A stretch of DNA of 32,027 nt from Candidatus Parabeggiatoa sp. nov. 2 (GCA_002085445.1 NBMI01000122.1:1-32027); one strand, 5' to 3'; shown: positions 1 through 7,712, counted from the stretch's first letter. Program-made: numbers and translations. Notes: a model not told the origin generated them from the letters alone.

Positions 1-32
1 TCATTTTCGTCTGCCAATGTTTGTTTTTCCAT
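1..32 (-). CDS. possible start of a gene leaving the window
   Basis: An ATG on the minus strand at 32-30 opens a frame that reads MEKQTLADEN and runs off the left edge without a stop. An AGTAGG sequence lies about 13 bases upstream as a weak ribosome-binding candidate. Only ten codons are visible, so neither the product nor the reality of the gene can be judged. Confidence 0.3.
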   Translation of the reverse strand, partial: MEKQTLADEN

Positions 33-98
33 AAATTGATTTTACCTACTGTTTGAAAGTTAATAACTATAACACATTTTCCTTAACTTAATGGCATT

Positions 99-222
99 GA
101 GGTGAAACCTGGGGCAACCCCGATAGGGGTTGAATATGAATAGCCCCAGGTGAAACCTGGGGTGGGAATTAACACCTCAAACAACCCCGATAGGGGTTGA
201 ATGTAGGAAATAACTAGGGGTT
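99..222. repeat. GC-rich palindromic repeat cluster (CCCCGATAGGGG / CCTGGGG units)
   Basis: Two copies of a CAACCCCGATAGGGGTTGAAT palindrome core (around 115-137 and 182-203) alternate with two GTGAAACCTGGGG units, one of which pairs with a nearby AGCCCCAGGT. The block sits just 3' of the next minus-strand gene. It contains no credible coding frame and looks like intergenic dispersed-repeat DNA. Confidence 0.6.
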
Positions 223-236
223 GGCCTATTTTGTAT

Positions 237-938
237 TTAACCAAATCGGGAAATGCTATAACTACCTTCAAGCCCCAACGGGGCGAGATTAATATAGCCA
301 GGGGCAACGCCCCTGGCTTTCTGAAAAGCTTTCTGAAAATCTATAGATTCCTTTGTGGGCCATCCATCACGTTCTTTCGATATTTTGGGTGGATTTCCAC
401 TGGCATTGGCTAAATAGTACAGTTTTTTACTTTTATCCCTTTTCATGTAGGCCTCTCTAGCATTAAGCCAGGTTTGTACAAAATTTAAAACCTGAGAGGC
501 ATCAACAGATTCTGTACCTCCCATAGCCAAGACGTTCTTTAGGTTATTTGACAATTTGAGTATAAACCTAAGAATAATCTCGCTACTCAATTTTCCCAAC
601 GCACCTGATTGGGGTTTTGCTGCCTTTTGATACGACCATTTTCCAATGGTTTCGTAACAAGGAGAACAAAGGTTAATAAAGCCAAGATGGGCATTAAATT
701 GTTCAGGGCAATTGTCGCAAAATTCAATATATTTTTCCAAACCAGAGGTTGCGTCAATGTATGCTAAGGACATCACTAAATCAAAACAAAATGATTTGTA
801 ATGAGCGTCTTTATCAGACAGCCATTCTAAAAGATGATCGATTTCCTTATACCAGGGATATTCGGTTAGTGGCTCCCGGCCTTTTGACAAACCTAAGTCT
901 AAAATCAAATCACTTAATTGATTGTTCCTCTCTTTCAT
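237..938 (-). CDS. hypothetical protein with paired CxxC motifs
   Basis: A 233-residue soluble-looking protein I do not recognise. Around residues 72-95 it has CDNC followed about 17 residues later by CSPC, a spacing that could hold one zinc ion. An AGGGGA about 10 bases upstream of the ATG supports the start. The last 25 or so residues (from [17 protein letters not shown]) are encoded by a dispersed repeat that occurs again in a non-genic setting at 15636-15690, so the native C-terminus has probably been replaced or extended. It is the most downstream gene in the same direction as the DUF4384-like, caspase and WD40 genes, but repeat-filled gaps make co-transcription uncertain. Confidence 0.6.
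   Translation of the reverse strand: MKERNNQLSDLILDLGLSKGREPLTEYPWYKEIDHLLEWLSDKDAHYKSFCFDLVMSLAYIDATSGLEKYIEFCDNCPEQFNAHLGFINLCSPCYETIGKWSYQKAAKPQSGALGKLSSEIILRFILKLSNNLKNVLAMGGTESVDASQVLNFVQTWLNAREAYMKRDKSKKLYYLANASGNPPKISKERDGWPTKESIDFQKAFQKARGVAPGYINLAPLGLEGSYSISRFG
271..318. repeat. dispersed repeat copy inside a gene 3' end
   Basis: This segment contains GCCCCAACGGGGC, ATTAATATAGCC and a CCAGGGGC...GCCCCTGG hairpin. The same roughly 50-bp element lies in opposite orientation at 15636-15690, and related units occur three times at 17430-17600. Here it encodes the C-terminus of the CxxC protein. Confidence 0.75.
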
Positions 939-1002
939 GTTATTAATTTCCCCTATTAAACGATTATATTTACGGACAAGTCTAATTTATCAAGAGTCAA
1001 GA

Positions 1003-1048
1003 CTCTGTGAGACTCTGTGGCACTCTGTGGACTCCGTGTTGAAAAAGC
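1003..1048. repeat. ACTCTGTG...CCGTGTTGAA dispersed repeat (half element)
   Basis: The run of CTCTGTG units ending in GGACTCCGTGTTGAAAAA matches the right arm of the complete inverted repeat at 9602-9690. A shorter copy lies at 1806-1843. It separates the two minus-strand genes here. Confidence 0.75.
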
Positions 1049-1057
1049 GAGTTTTTT

Positions 1058-1103
1058 GGGGGCCATCTTGTCATTTGAGTTGTTTCAAATTAGATGATGG
1101 CCC
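1058..1103. repeat. GGGCCAT...ATGGCCC imperfect palindrome
   Basis: Ends are GGGGGCCAT and GATGGCCC, with TCATTTGA and TCAAATTA as inner arms, giving an imperfect hairpin of about 19 pairs. Related copies are at 1867-1912, 5668-5712, 5773-5815, 8478-8523 and 23576-23619. It has no coding content. Confidence 0.75.
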
Positions 1104-1110
1104 TATTTTT

Positions 1111-1719
1111 TCACAAACTGACAAACACTGTCAATTCACTCGTTCCCCAAAACGTCATATTTTGTAAGACTTTTGTCATGTCGGCCTCTAATGTGATTGG
1201 TTCTGAGGTGACTATGGCTTTAAAGTATTCTGTTCCAGGTTCTAAACTTATTCGGGTATCCATCGTCATTAGTTGCCCTGGTTGCCAGTCAATTTGTGAT
1301 TTGGGTAGCGAGTCAATACGATTGGATTGAATGGGTTTGTTGTTTAACTGAACTGATAAGCTGCCTTTTGGGGAAACATTGAATAAGCTAAAGTAGCCTT
1401 TTGAGTCAGTATTGTCATTGAATTTATAATAGAGTGTTATTTCATCATCCAGAGTAAAGTGTATTTTGCCAGGAACATTGAGCCAGAAGGTGACGGTGAT
1501 CGGAGCATTAGGATGATGTAATTGCTTAACTTGCTCGATCATGTCGTTGAGTTCTGTCGTCGGCTCGGAAGGAGTCGGGCGTGAGTCCTCAACGGTGGAA
1601 ACGGTGGACGGTTGGGCTTCTTCGTCTTGAGACGATTCAAGCCAGACGGTATAGTGAACAATCAGTATGCCCGTCACCAATGCCACAAAGGCTGCGATTA
1701 GTATTTCTTTTGTAGTCAT
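1111..1719 (-). CDS. membrane-anchored DUF4384-like protein
   Basis: A 202-residue protein. Residues about 5-27 form a single hydrophobic helix (ILIAAFVALVTGILIVHYTV), followed by a Ser/Thr/Pro/Glu-rich linker. From about residue 75 the pattern of a charged strand, 'GYFSLFNVSPKGSLSVQLNN', and then 'GTEYFKAIVTSEPI' resembles DUF4384, a beta domain often fused to or encoded beside caspase-like peptidases. That match is from memory of the family pattern. The topology suggests a domain outside the inner membrane. It lies 460 bp downstream of the LysM-caspase gene on the same strand, which supports a shared role. No strong ribosome-binding site precedes the ATG. Confidence 0.65.
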   Translation of the reverse strand: MTTKEILIAAFVALVTGILIVHYTVWLESSQDEEAQPSTVSTVEDSRPTPSEPTTELNDMIEQVKQLHHPNAPITVTFWLNVPGKIHFTLDDEITLYYKFNDNTDSKGYFSLFNVSPKGSLSVQLNNKPIQSNRIDSLPKSQIDWQPGQLMTMDTRISLEPGTEYFKAIVTSEPITLEADMTKVLQNMTFWGTSELTVFVSL

Positions 1720-2029
1720 ATTTGGTAACCACTATAGTAGGGTGAGCAACACTGCTATTGCATATAGACTAGACTACGTTTGAGTTGAACATCTTCAACA
1801 CTTCAGGCACGGAGTTACTCTGTGGACTCCGTGTTGAAAAAATGGGTTATTTAGACGACCTAATTTGGGGGCCATAAAACCTTTTGAATGTTTTCAAATC
1901 AAATCATGGCCCACAAAATGAAATAAACGCAAAAGACGCACGCAAGAGACAACCAAATAAACTTGCGCCTTTAGCGTCACTAACGCCTTTTGCGTTATAT
2001 TTTTTCTATAACTTCTCAATCAGAAGTCG
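1720..2029. other. intergenic region with dispersed repeats
   Basis: No credible gene. It holds a short CTCTGTG...CCGTGTTGAA copy (1806-1843), a GGGGCCAT...ATGGCCC palindrome (1867-1912), and an inverted pair AACGCAAAAG/CTTTTGCGTT enclosing about 50 bp (1927-1997). Confidence 0.65.
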
Positions 2030-2175
2030 CGTAATTCGTTGTACTCAATTCGTTTATCCGCGCAATTCGTTGTACTAACTCAATTCGTTAATCCGCGTAA
2101 TTCGTTGTACTAACTCAATTCGTTAATCCGCGCAATTCGTTGTACTAACTCAATTCGTTAATCCGCGTAATTAGT
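2030..2175. repeat. tandem repeat, about 35-bp unit
   Basis: Roughly three and a half copies of a unit combining AATTCGTTGTACTAACTC and AATTCGTTAATCCGCG end five bases before the caspase stop codon. Units alternate between CGCG and CGCGT variants. Related TTCGTTGTACT pieces recur in the composite repeats at 13962-14354, so the array probably grew from that dispersed family. Confidence 0.8.
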
Positions 2176-2179
2176 TGTA

Positions 2180-3163
2180 CTATCTATATAAATAAAACGG
2201 CGCTTTCAACTTATCGTCATAATCAGGCTCTTGAGCACCGTTAGTTTCTTGCAAAACGCCTAAACGCACTTGCCGCAAAACATCGACTATCCGCATATTG
2301 GGCAGATTGAGCCAGTATTTAAGCTGTTTCATATACGGACTATTGCGCCCCTCGCCATCTCTTCCAACTTGCCCAGGGCTGGCCGCATACGCAATCAGTG
2401 TACCAGAGTCCGTCGTCATAGCGGATAAGCCACCAGGTAACATCATTTTGCCGCGCAGTCCGCGCACCGTAAACGGTAAGTTTCGACAGGCATCCAATAC
2501 CAACAGATTCACCTGATTCTTGGCCGATTTCATCAGGGTTAGAACATACTCCGCATTGATAGCTTCGGAGACGAGTTCTTGTTTCCAGTCTTGGAGGGCG
2601 CTAATCTGAACACTGCCAGCGGCTTGCCATTCTTGCATCAAATCGCGGCTGGTGCCGAGCGGTATCAGGTAGTTTTGCTGATTGTACATGGTACCGTGCC
2701 CTGCGAAATAGAATAAACCAACGCCTTTCTGTTGCCGCAGACGGTTACGAAAAGCCCGAATGGCGGTTTTCATCTCGTCACGTTGCAAATTGGTTTTAAG
2801 CATCACCTCGAAACCGAGTTGACGCAATAGCTTAGCGAAGTCTTCGGCATCATGGACGGGATTGTCTAAACGCTGATAATGCTTGTAATCGGCGTTGCCA
2901 ATCAGTAGGGCGAGGCGTTTTTGGGGCGGTGTCGATGGCAAAGGTGCAGCGGGAACCGGGGGCGGTGGTGTTTCTGGAGTCGCCTGTGCAACCACTGTTC
3001 GACTGACAACTAAACGTTGCCCAACATGTAGACTATAGGGGGGTGAAATATTATTTAATTCAGCCAGTTTTCGGTAATCAGTACCATAGCGTTTGGCAAT
3101 AGCAGACAAGGTTTCGCCGCGTTGTACTATGTGGTCATTCTCTTTCAAGGTTGGTGGCGGCAC
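2180..3163 (-). CDS. LysM-caspase (peptidase C14) family protein
   Basis: A 327-residue protein with a LysM-type domain at about residues 11-54 (HIVQRGETLSAIAKRYG), a proline-rich linker (60-80) and a caspase p20-like domain from about 83 to the end. The catalytic pair is visible: His156 in YFAGHGT and Cys226 in LDACRN, so the peptidase should be competent if made. The only early start is GTG at 3163, with no good ribosome-binding site. The frame is identical to that of the upstream WD40 gene and stays open from its TAA (12 codons, DKPKAAQSPQDT), so this may be the second half of a WD40-linker-caspase protein. LysM suggests contact with peptidoglycan or another glycan. No p10-style substrate clue is seen. 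Confidence 0.85.
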   Translation of the reverse strand: MPPPTLKENDHIVQRGETLSAIAKRYGTDYRKLAELNNISPPYSLHVGQRLVVSRTVVAQATPETPPPPVPAAPLPSTPPQKRLALLIGNADYKHYQRLDNPVHDAEDFAKLLRQLGFEVMLKTNLQRDEMKTAIRAFRNRLRQQKGVGLFYFAGHGTMYNQQNYLIPLGTSRDLMQEWQAAGSVQISALQDWKQELVSEAINAEYVLTLMKSAKNQVNLLVLDACRNLPFTVRGLRGKMMLPGGLSAMTTDSGTLIAYAASPGQVGRDGEGRNSPYMKQLKYWLNLPNMRIVDVLRQVRLGVLQETNGAQEPDYDDKLKAPFYLYR

Positions 3164-3199
3164 AGTGTCTTGGGGAGATTGTGCCGCCTTCGGTTTATC

Positions 3200-5236
3200 T
3201 TAATTGGCTTGGTTTGCTTGAGCAATGGCTTGTTCAGCATCACCGAGTTGCCAAGCCAGTTGAACAATATCAGGGCGGTGGTAGAAGGCTTTGTATTTGT
3301 AAGATTCAATGCCATAAGCTCTGTTGCCAATACGAACATTAATATATTGTTCACCGTTTGGTGAAGCAGCATAGTAACCTTGGGGCATAATGGCAACGCC
3401 TTCGCCATCCTTAAAACTGACCATTCGGAGAATTTCTTCACCGGTTTGAAGGTTCCACAAACGTGTCGTGGTATCCAAACTACCCGACAACGCGGTTTTG
3501 CCATCGGGGGAAAACGCGACGGAACGAACATCATCAGAATGGCTGTCTAAGGACTTGAGGACGCGCCCAGTTGATAAATCCCACCATTTGACGGTTTTAT
3601 CATCACTGCCCGACAACGCGGTTTTGCCATCGGGGGAAAACGCGACGGAATAAACCGAAGAAGAATGGCCGTCTAAGGACTTGATGACGCGCCCAGTCGA
3701 TAAATCCCACCATTTGACGGTGTTATCTTTATCCCCCCAACTACCACTTCCCGACAACGCGGTTTTGCCATCGGGGGAAAACGCGACAGCATTTACATCA
3801 GAGGAATGGCCGTCTAAGGACTTGATGACGCGCCCAGTCGCTAAATCCCACCATTTCACAGTGTTATCACCATGATGAATCAAACTACCACTGCCCGACA
3901 ACGCGGTTTTGCCATCGGGGGAAAACGCGACGGCTCTAACCGAAGAAGAATGGCCGTCTAAGGACTTGATGACGCGCCCAGTCGATAAATCCCACCATTT
4001 GACGGTTTTATCATGACTGCCCGACAACGCGGTTTTGCCATCGGGGGAAAACGCGACGGAAGTAACAAAATCAGAATGGCCGTCTAAGGACTTGAGGACG
4101 CGCCCAGTCGATAAATCCCACCATTTCACGGTGTTATCTTTATCCTTCCAACTACCACTGCCCAACAACGCGGTTTTGCCATCGGGGGAAAACGCGACGG
4201 AAAAAACATGATGGGAATGTCCTTCTAAGGACTTGATGACGCGCCCAGTCGATAAATCCCACCATTTCACTGTTTGATCATCACTACCCGACAACGCGGT
4301 TTTGCCATTCGGGGAAAACGCGACGGCATTGACATCATCGTAATGTCCGTCTAAGGACTTGATGACAAGCCCAGTCGATAAATCCCACCATTCCACAGTG
4401 TTGTTATCACTATTGCCCGACAATACTGTTTTGCCATCGGGGGAAAACGCGACCGAACTAACCCAATTGGAATGGCCGTCTAAGGACTTGATGACGCGTC
4501 CGCTCGGTAATAAATCTGACCATTTCCACCCTTTTGATAAATCCCACCATTTGACGGTTTTATTAGAACTTCCCGACAACGCGGTTTTGCCATCGGGGGA
4601 AAACGCGACGGAACGCGCGACGGAACGAACATAATCGGAATGGCCGTCTAAGTCTAAGGACTTGATGACGCGCCCAGTCGAGAAATCCCACCATTTGACG
4701 GTTTTATCATCACTGCCCGACAACGCGGTTTTGCCATCGGGGGAAAACGCGACGGGAGAAACCCATTCGGAATGGCCGTCTAAGGACTTGATGACGCGCC
4801 CGGTCGATAAATCCCACCATTTGACGGTTTTATCCTGACTGCCCGACAAAGCGGTTTTGCCATCGGGGGAAAACGCGACGGAACGAACATCATCAGAATG
4901 GCTGTCTAAGGACTTGAGGACGCGCCCCGTCGATAAATCCCACCATTTGACGGTGTTATCAGATGAACCCGACAACGCGGTTTTGCCATCGGGGGAAAAC
5001 GCGACGGCGTTGACAATACTTACATGCCCTACTTGGACAAACACCTCGTCCACTTCTGCCGGCGGCACTGGAGGTGGGCTTGGCAAGTTGACGGGCTGCA
5101 ACCCCGATTCTTTGGTATCGTCAACAGCGATGGGGGTGTTTTCTGGGGCAGCTAAAGTGGGTGGCGTTAATAACCACGTCCCAACCGCACCAATAACCAA
5201 CGCAATAACGGTAACGGTTAAAGCTTTCTTAAACAT
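3200..5236 (-). CDS. membrane-anchored WD40 repeat protein of a caspase system
   Basis: A 678-residue protein with AAGGAG eight bases before its ATG. Residues 4-24 form a hydrophobic anchor or signal, followed by a proline-rich linker. About residues 68-608 hold 12 WD40 repeats built on AFSPDGKTALSGS and TVKWWDLSTGRV. Most repeats are nearly identical in DNA, pointing to recent amplification. Repeat 4 carries small in-frame duplications (RSVARSVA, LDLD) and a 13-residue insertion that may disturb a blade. The last 70 residues (GYYAASPNGEQYINVRIGN, FYHRPDIV) match the linker that in related proteins joins WD40 blades to a caspase domain. Here the frame hits TAA at 3202-3200 and the LysM-caspase frame continues 36 bases later in phase. 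A truncated copy lies at 7809-8180. Confidence 0.9.
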   Translation of the reverse strand: MFKKALTVTVIALVIGAVGTWLLTPPTLAAPENTPIAVDDTKESGLQPVNLPSPPPVPPAEVDEVFVQVGHVSIVNAVAFSPDGKTALSGSSDNTVKWWDLSTGRVLKSLDSHSDDVRSVAFSPDGKTALSGSQDKTVKWWDLSTGRVIKSLDGHSEWVSPVAFSPDGKTALSGSDDKTVKWWDFSTGRVIKSLDLDGHSDYVRSVARSVAFSPDGKTALSGSSNKTVKWWDLSKGWKWSDLLPSGRVIKSLDGHSNWVSSVAFSPDGKTVLSGNSDNNTVEWWDLSTGLVIKSLDGHYDDVNAVAFSPNGKTALSGSDDQTVKWWDLSTGRVIKSLEGHSHHVFSVAFSPDGKTALLGSGSWKDKDNTVKWWDLSTGRVLKSLDGHSDFVTSVAFSPDGKTALSGSHDKTVKWWDLSTGRVIKSLDGHSSSVRAVAFSPDGKTALSGSGSLIHHGDNTVKWWDLATGRVIKSLDGHSSDVNAVAFSPDGKTALSGSGSWGDKDNTVKWWDLSTGRVIKSLDGHSSSVYSVAFSPDGKTALSGSDDKTVKWWDLSTGRVLKSLDSHSDDVRSVAFSPDGKTALSGSLDTTTRLWNLQTGEEILRMVSFKDGEGVAIMPQGYYAASPNGEQYINVRIGNRAYGIESYKYKAFYHRPDIVQLAWQLGDAEQAIAQANQAN

Positions 5237-5878
5237 CGTTTTCTCCTTTTAACAAGATAACTTTTCTTAAAATCCGTTTCGGCGCGCGTATCCTAAGTAC
5301 TAGATGTTTATCCTAAGTACTAGATGTTATGACTATTTTCACCGTAAACGGATAACGGCTCTCCTGAGTACTTAGGATTTGGGCTATAAACCGATAATTA
5401 TTATACTATAGAAGTCAATCCGTTTACTCCCCAAATCCTAAGTACTTTCTTAGTTCTCCTGAGTATCAGTCATTTGAACAGTGATTAAAGCCAACAGCAT
5501 CAGCCGTTGGCTGATTGACGCGAGAGTCAATAGATTATTTATTAGTATATCAAATTAATCACAGATTGTTATTAACTCGCTCCGTTGACGACACGACATT
5601 AACTGAGAAATCTTTTGGAAAAATAGGATTTCTAGAAACATAACTTCTCAAACGGAGTGAGTTTTTTGGGAGCCAGATTGTCATTTGAGTTGTTTAAAAT
5701 TAGATGATGGCCTTTTGGTCACAATTCCTGTAAAGGCGATAATTCGCCTACTACAAACTGATTGATTTTTAAGGCCATCTTGTCATTTGAGTTGTTTAAA
5801 ATTAGATAATGGCCCTATTTTTCAATCCTTTTTTATATACAATCCTTGTAATTACTACTAGCCCCTACGGACGCTAAA
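5237..5878. other. long non-coding upstream region of the WD40 gene
   Basis: No credible gene. It holds two TCCTAAGTACTAGATGTT copies (about 5290-5328), a hairpin AGCCAAC...GTTGGCT near 5490-5513, an inverted pair CTCGCTCCGTT/AACGGAGTGAG enclosing a GAAATC-type hairpin (5577-5672), two GGGCCAT palindromes (5668-5712, 5773-5815) and one AGGCGATAATTCGCCT hairpin with the ACTACAAAC tail (5734-5758). From about 5384 it is repeated downstream at 8181-8590. Confidence 0.7.
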
Positions 5879-6012
5879 GTTTGTAGTAGGTGCTTTAGCG
5901 CCTAAGTTAGTAGTAGGCGCTTCAGCGCCTAAGTTTATAAGAGGCGCTTTAGCGCCTAAGTTAGTAGTAGGCGCTTTAGCGCCTAAGTTAGTAGTAGGCG
6001 CTTTAGCGCCTG
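5879..6012 (+). repeat. REP-like hairpin array, orientation A
   Basis: About five units of a roughly 28-bp repeat read GTAGTAGGCGCTTTAGCGCC then TAAGTTA. The GTAG immediately before a hairpin with a TTTA or TTCA loop is the classic layout of REP elements. The orientation is opposite to the array at 6086-6435, making a large inverted arrangement around 6013-6085. Confidence 0.85.
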
Positions 6013-6085
6013 TAACAAAATAACTTAAACAAGTTTTATCAATTTTATTAAAATTTGCTCTACAAAAATAACTAGGTTATTTTGT

Positions 6086-6435
6086 GACAGGCTTTAGGTG
6101 CTGCTTACTACAAACACTTAGGCGCTGAAGCGCCTACTACAAACACTTAGGCGCTGAAGCACCTACTACAAACACTTAGGCGCTGAAGCGCTTACTACGA
6201 ATACTTAGGCGCTGAAGCACCTACTACAAACACTTAGGCGCTGAAGCGCCTACTACAAACACTTAGGCGCTGAAGCACCTACTACAAACACTTAGGCGCT
6301 GAAGCGCCTACTACAAACACTTAGGCGCTGAAGCGCTTACTACAAACACTTAGGCGCTGAAGCACCTACTACAAACACTTAGGCGCTGAAGCGCCTACTA
6401 CAAACACTTAGGCGCTGAAGCGCTTACTACAAACG
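6086..6435 (-). repeat. REP-like hairpin tandem array, orientation B
   Basis: Eleven full 29-bp units plus a degenerate first one, each with a TTAGGCGCTGAAGC hairpin followed by TACTACAAACAC. The right half of the hairpin alternates among GCGCC, GCACC and GCGCT. Perfect stems therefore alternate with mismatched ones, and some variant blocks recur, suggesting multi-unit duplications. The spacers are the same constant sequence, so this is not a CRISPR array. It ends at GTACACACGTACAC, which also ends the copy at 8751. Confidence 0.85.
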
Positions 6436-6544
6436 TACACACGTACACAATTTGAGGCGATTACAAGCCTACTACAACGTTACGGATGGTGTTTCCGATG
6501 CGCTGGCGTTGGAACGAGAGCAAGTGCCATTATCCCTACGTTCA

Positions 6545-6958
6545 CTATAGTCTTGGTAATAAGCGTAGTGGACAATGGCGTGCCATATACACAAAATCTT
6601 GATCCATTGTGAACAATTGGGCATTTTGCTCAATCGTCATCGCGGCGATTAAACAATCGGTTGCCGAAGTGGCGATACCTTTGCTTCGGCACGCATTAGC
6701 TATTTTAGCGGCTTCAATGTGATGTTGTTGGGTTGCTAAAACAATAGGAAAGCCTTCTATTGATTTCTGCAATTTGTTAAATTGAGATTCTTCCCGCAAA
6801 CCAGACAGAAATTCTTGAACGACAATAGCGGGAATTGCAATAGGTTTATGTTCTGCCACCATTTGTTGCAACATTCTCACTTCGAGAGGTTTTTCTTCAT
6901 CGTCCCGATATTTTCTGCGATAAGCGACTGACAAAGTGGGCGTATCTAAAAAAATCAT
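6545..6958 (-). CDS. vapC: VapC-type PIN-domain toxin
   Basis: A 137-residue PIN-domain protein, the usual size for VapC ribonucleases. The acidic metal-binding residues are in place: Asp5 (FLDT), Glu49 (VVQEF), Asp101 (SATDCLIAA) and Asp119 (FTMDQDF). Members cleave tRNA or rRNA and are held inactive by the cognate antitoxin. The ATG overlaps the end of vapB by four bases (ATGA), as in most vapBC pairs. It appears intact. The pair lies between the two copies of the WD40-derived duplication. Confidence 0.88.
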   Translation of the reverse strand: MIFLDTPTLSVAYRRKYRDDEEKPLEVRMLQQMVAEHKPIAIPAIVVQEFLSGLREESQFNKLQKSIEGFPIVLATQQHHIEAAKIANACRSKGIATSATDCLIAAMTIEQNAQLFTMDQDFVYMARHCPLRLLPRL

Positions 6959-7167
6959 CGCGCTTGACTCCTTCGATCCATTTCAGCCAAAAACGCCGGA
7001 TCAAAATCAACCGTTCCAAAATGTTGAATCGCCTCGATTTGCTTGCGCCAACGAATATACTCTTTGAGTGCCTCGTTGAGGGTTTCCAGTTCGGTTTGAT
7101 GTCCACCGAGTTGTTTGGCTTGTTCAAGTAAATTTGGATCGACTGTGTGTGTATTTTCCGTTGTCAT
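6955..7167 (-). CDS. vapB: VapB-type antitoxin
   Basis: A 70-residue protein. The segment VDPNLLEQAKQLGGHQTELE followed by LNEALKEYIRWRKQ follows the VapB antitoxin pattern (short strand, helix, helix as in ribbon-helix-helix regulators), with a toxin-binding tail. A GGAGG at 7181-7177 precedes the ATG at 7167 with ideal spacing, so that start is preferred over a TTG at 7182 that overlaps the ribosome-binding site. VapB proteins normally bind and autoregulate their own promoter upstream. Confidence 0.85.
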   Translation of the reverse strand: MTTENTHTVDPNLLEQAKQLGGHQTELETLNEALKEYIRWRKQIEAIQHFGTVDFDPAFLAEMDRRSQAR

Positions 7168-7513
7168 TGTTTGATCCTCCAAGCGGTGAGTTATTCATTA
7201 TAAACCGGGTTATTAAATCATAGAAAAACAATAGTTGTGGGATAGAGTTAGACTGACTTCGTTCAGTCCAACAAAATATGGCTGCATTCCGTTATTGAAG
7301 GAGATAAAAAGCGAGAAAACCTTAGCAATCTCAGCAATAACGACAAGGATTGTATTTTATAACGGATTGATAATACATTATTTATCATTAAATCAATGGG
7401 TTACAAACAGTCCTTGTTGACGGAATGCTTAAAAAAGTGTCGCGGCGAAAATAAAACCCCAATATGTCCAAGTTGTGCCCAACCGCTAGGTGAGAGATTA
7501 GGAAGTTTGAGAT
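7168..7513. other. intergenic region upstream of vapBC
   Basis: No credible gene is visible. A hairpin TTAGACTGA...TTCAGTCCAA lies near 7246-7270. Minus-strand sequence at about 7435-7513 may be the highly degraded 3' part of the zeta-toxin-like remnant, because a YLNLKLPNLS-like reading follows its stop in another frame. That link is weak. Confidence 0.45.
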
Positions 7514-7712
7514 TTAAATAATCGTTATCGTGTAATCCGCTTGATTTAAGCGATGAATAAGATGTTGAAACCCAAGTCCAGAACGCGTTGATTCAACAAC
7601 AAAGTTTTTATCCTCTGCTATCAAATTAGGCATTTTTTTTAATTCACTATCCGCCGCCTTAACTTTGACTTTTTTGAAATGGTTGGGCGCGTTATTTTCG
7701 GCAATCTTCGAG
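7514..7712 (-). pseudogene. fragment resembling a zeta-toxin-family kinase
   Basis: An open minus-strand frame reads SKIAENNAPNHFKK..., then NFVVESTRSGLGFQHLIHRL and NQADYTITII before TAA at 7516-7514. The 'F.VESTxSG....L......AGY.I.II' pattern is characteristic of the middle of zeta-toxin/UDP-GlcNAc kinase-like P-loop proteins. The P-loop itself and the C-terminal third are missing. The 5' end is cut by a REP-like hairpin repeat at 7713. The assignment is from pattern memory only. Confidence 0.45.

Noticed and set aside
3145..3534. A 129-codon minus-strand frame overlapping the WD40 3' end, with a similar frame at 7757-8113
   Set aside because: Both are alternate-frame readings of the same WD40 C-terminal DNA; similarity between them just reflects the duplication.
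3468..5252. Long plus-strand open frames opposite the WD40 gene
   Set aside because: They are antisense shadows of the highly repeated WD40 codons (LPDNAVLPSGENATE is the reverse reading of the repeat).
6086..6435. Regular 29-bp spaced repeats that could look like a CRISPR array
   Set aside because: There are no unique spacers; the whole unit repeats, and each contains its own hairpin. No cas gene is nearby.
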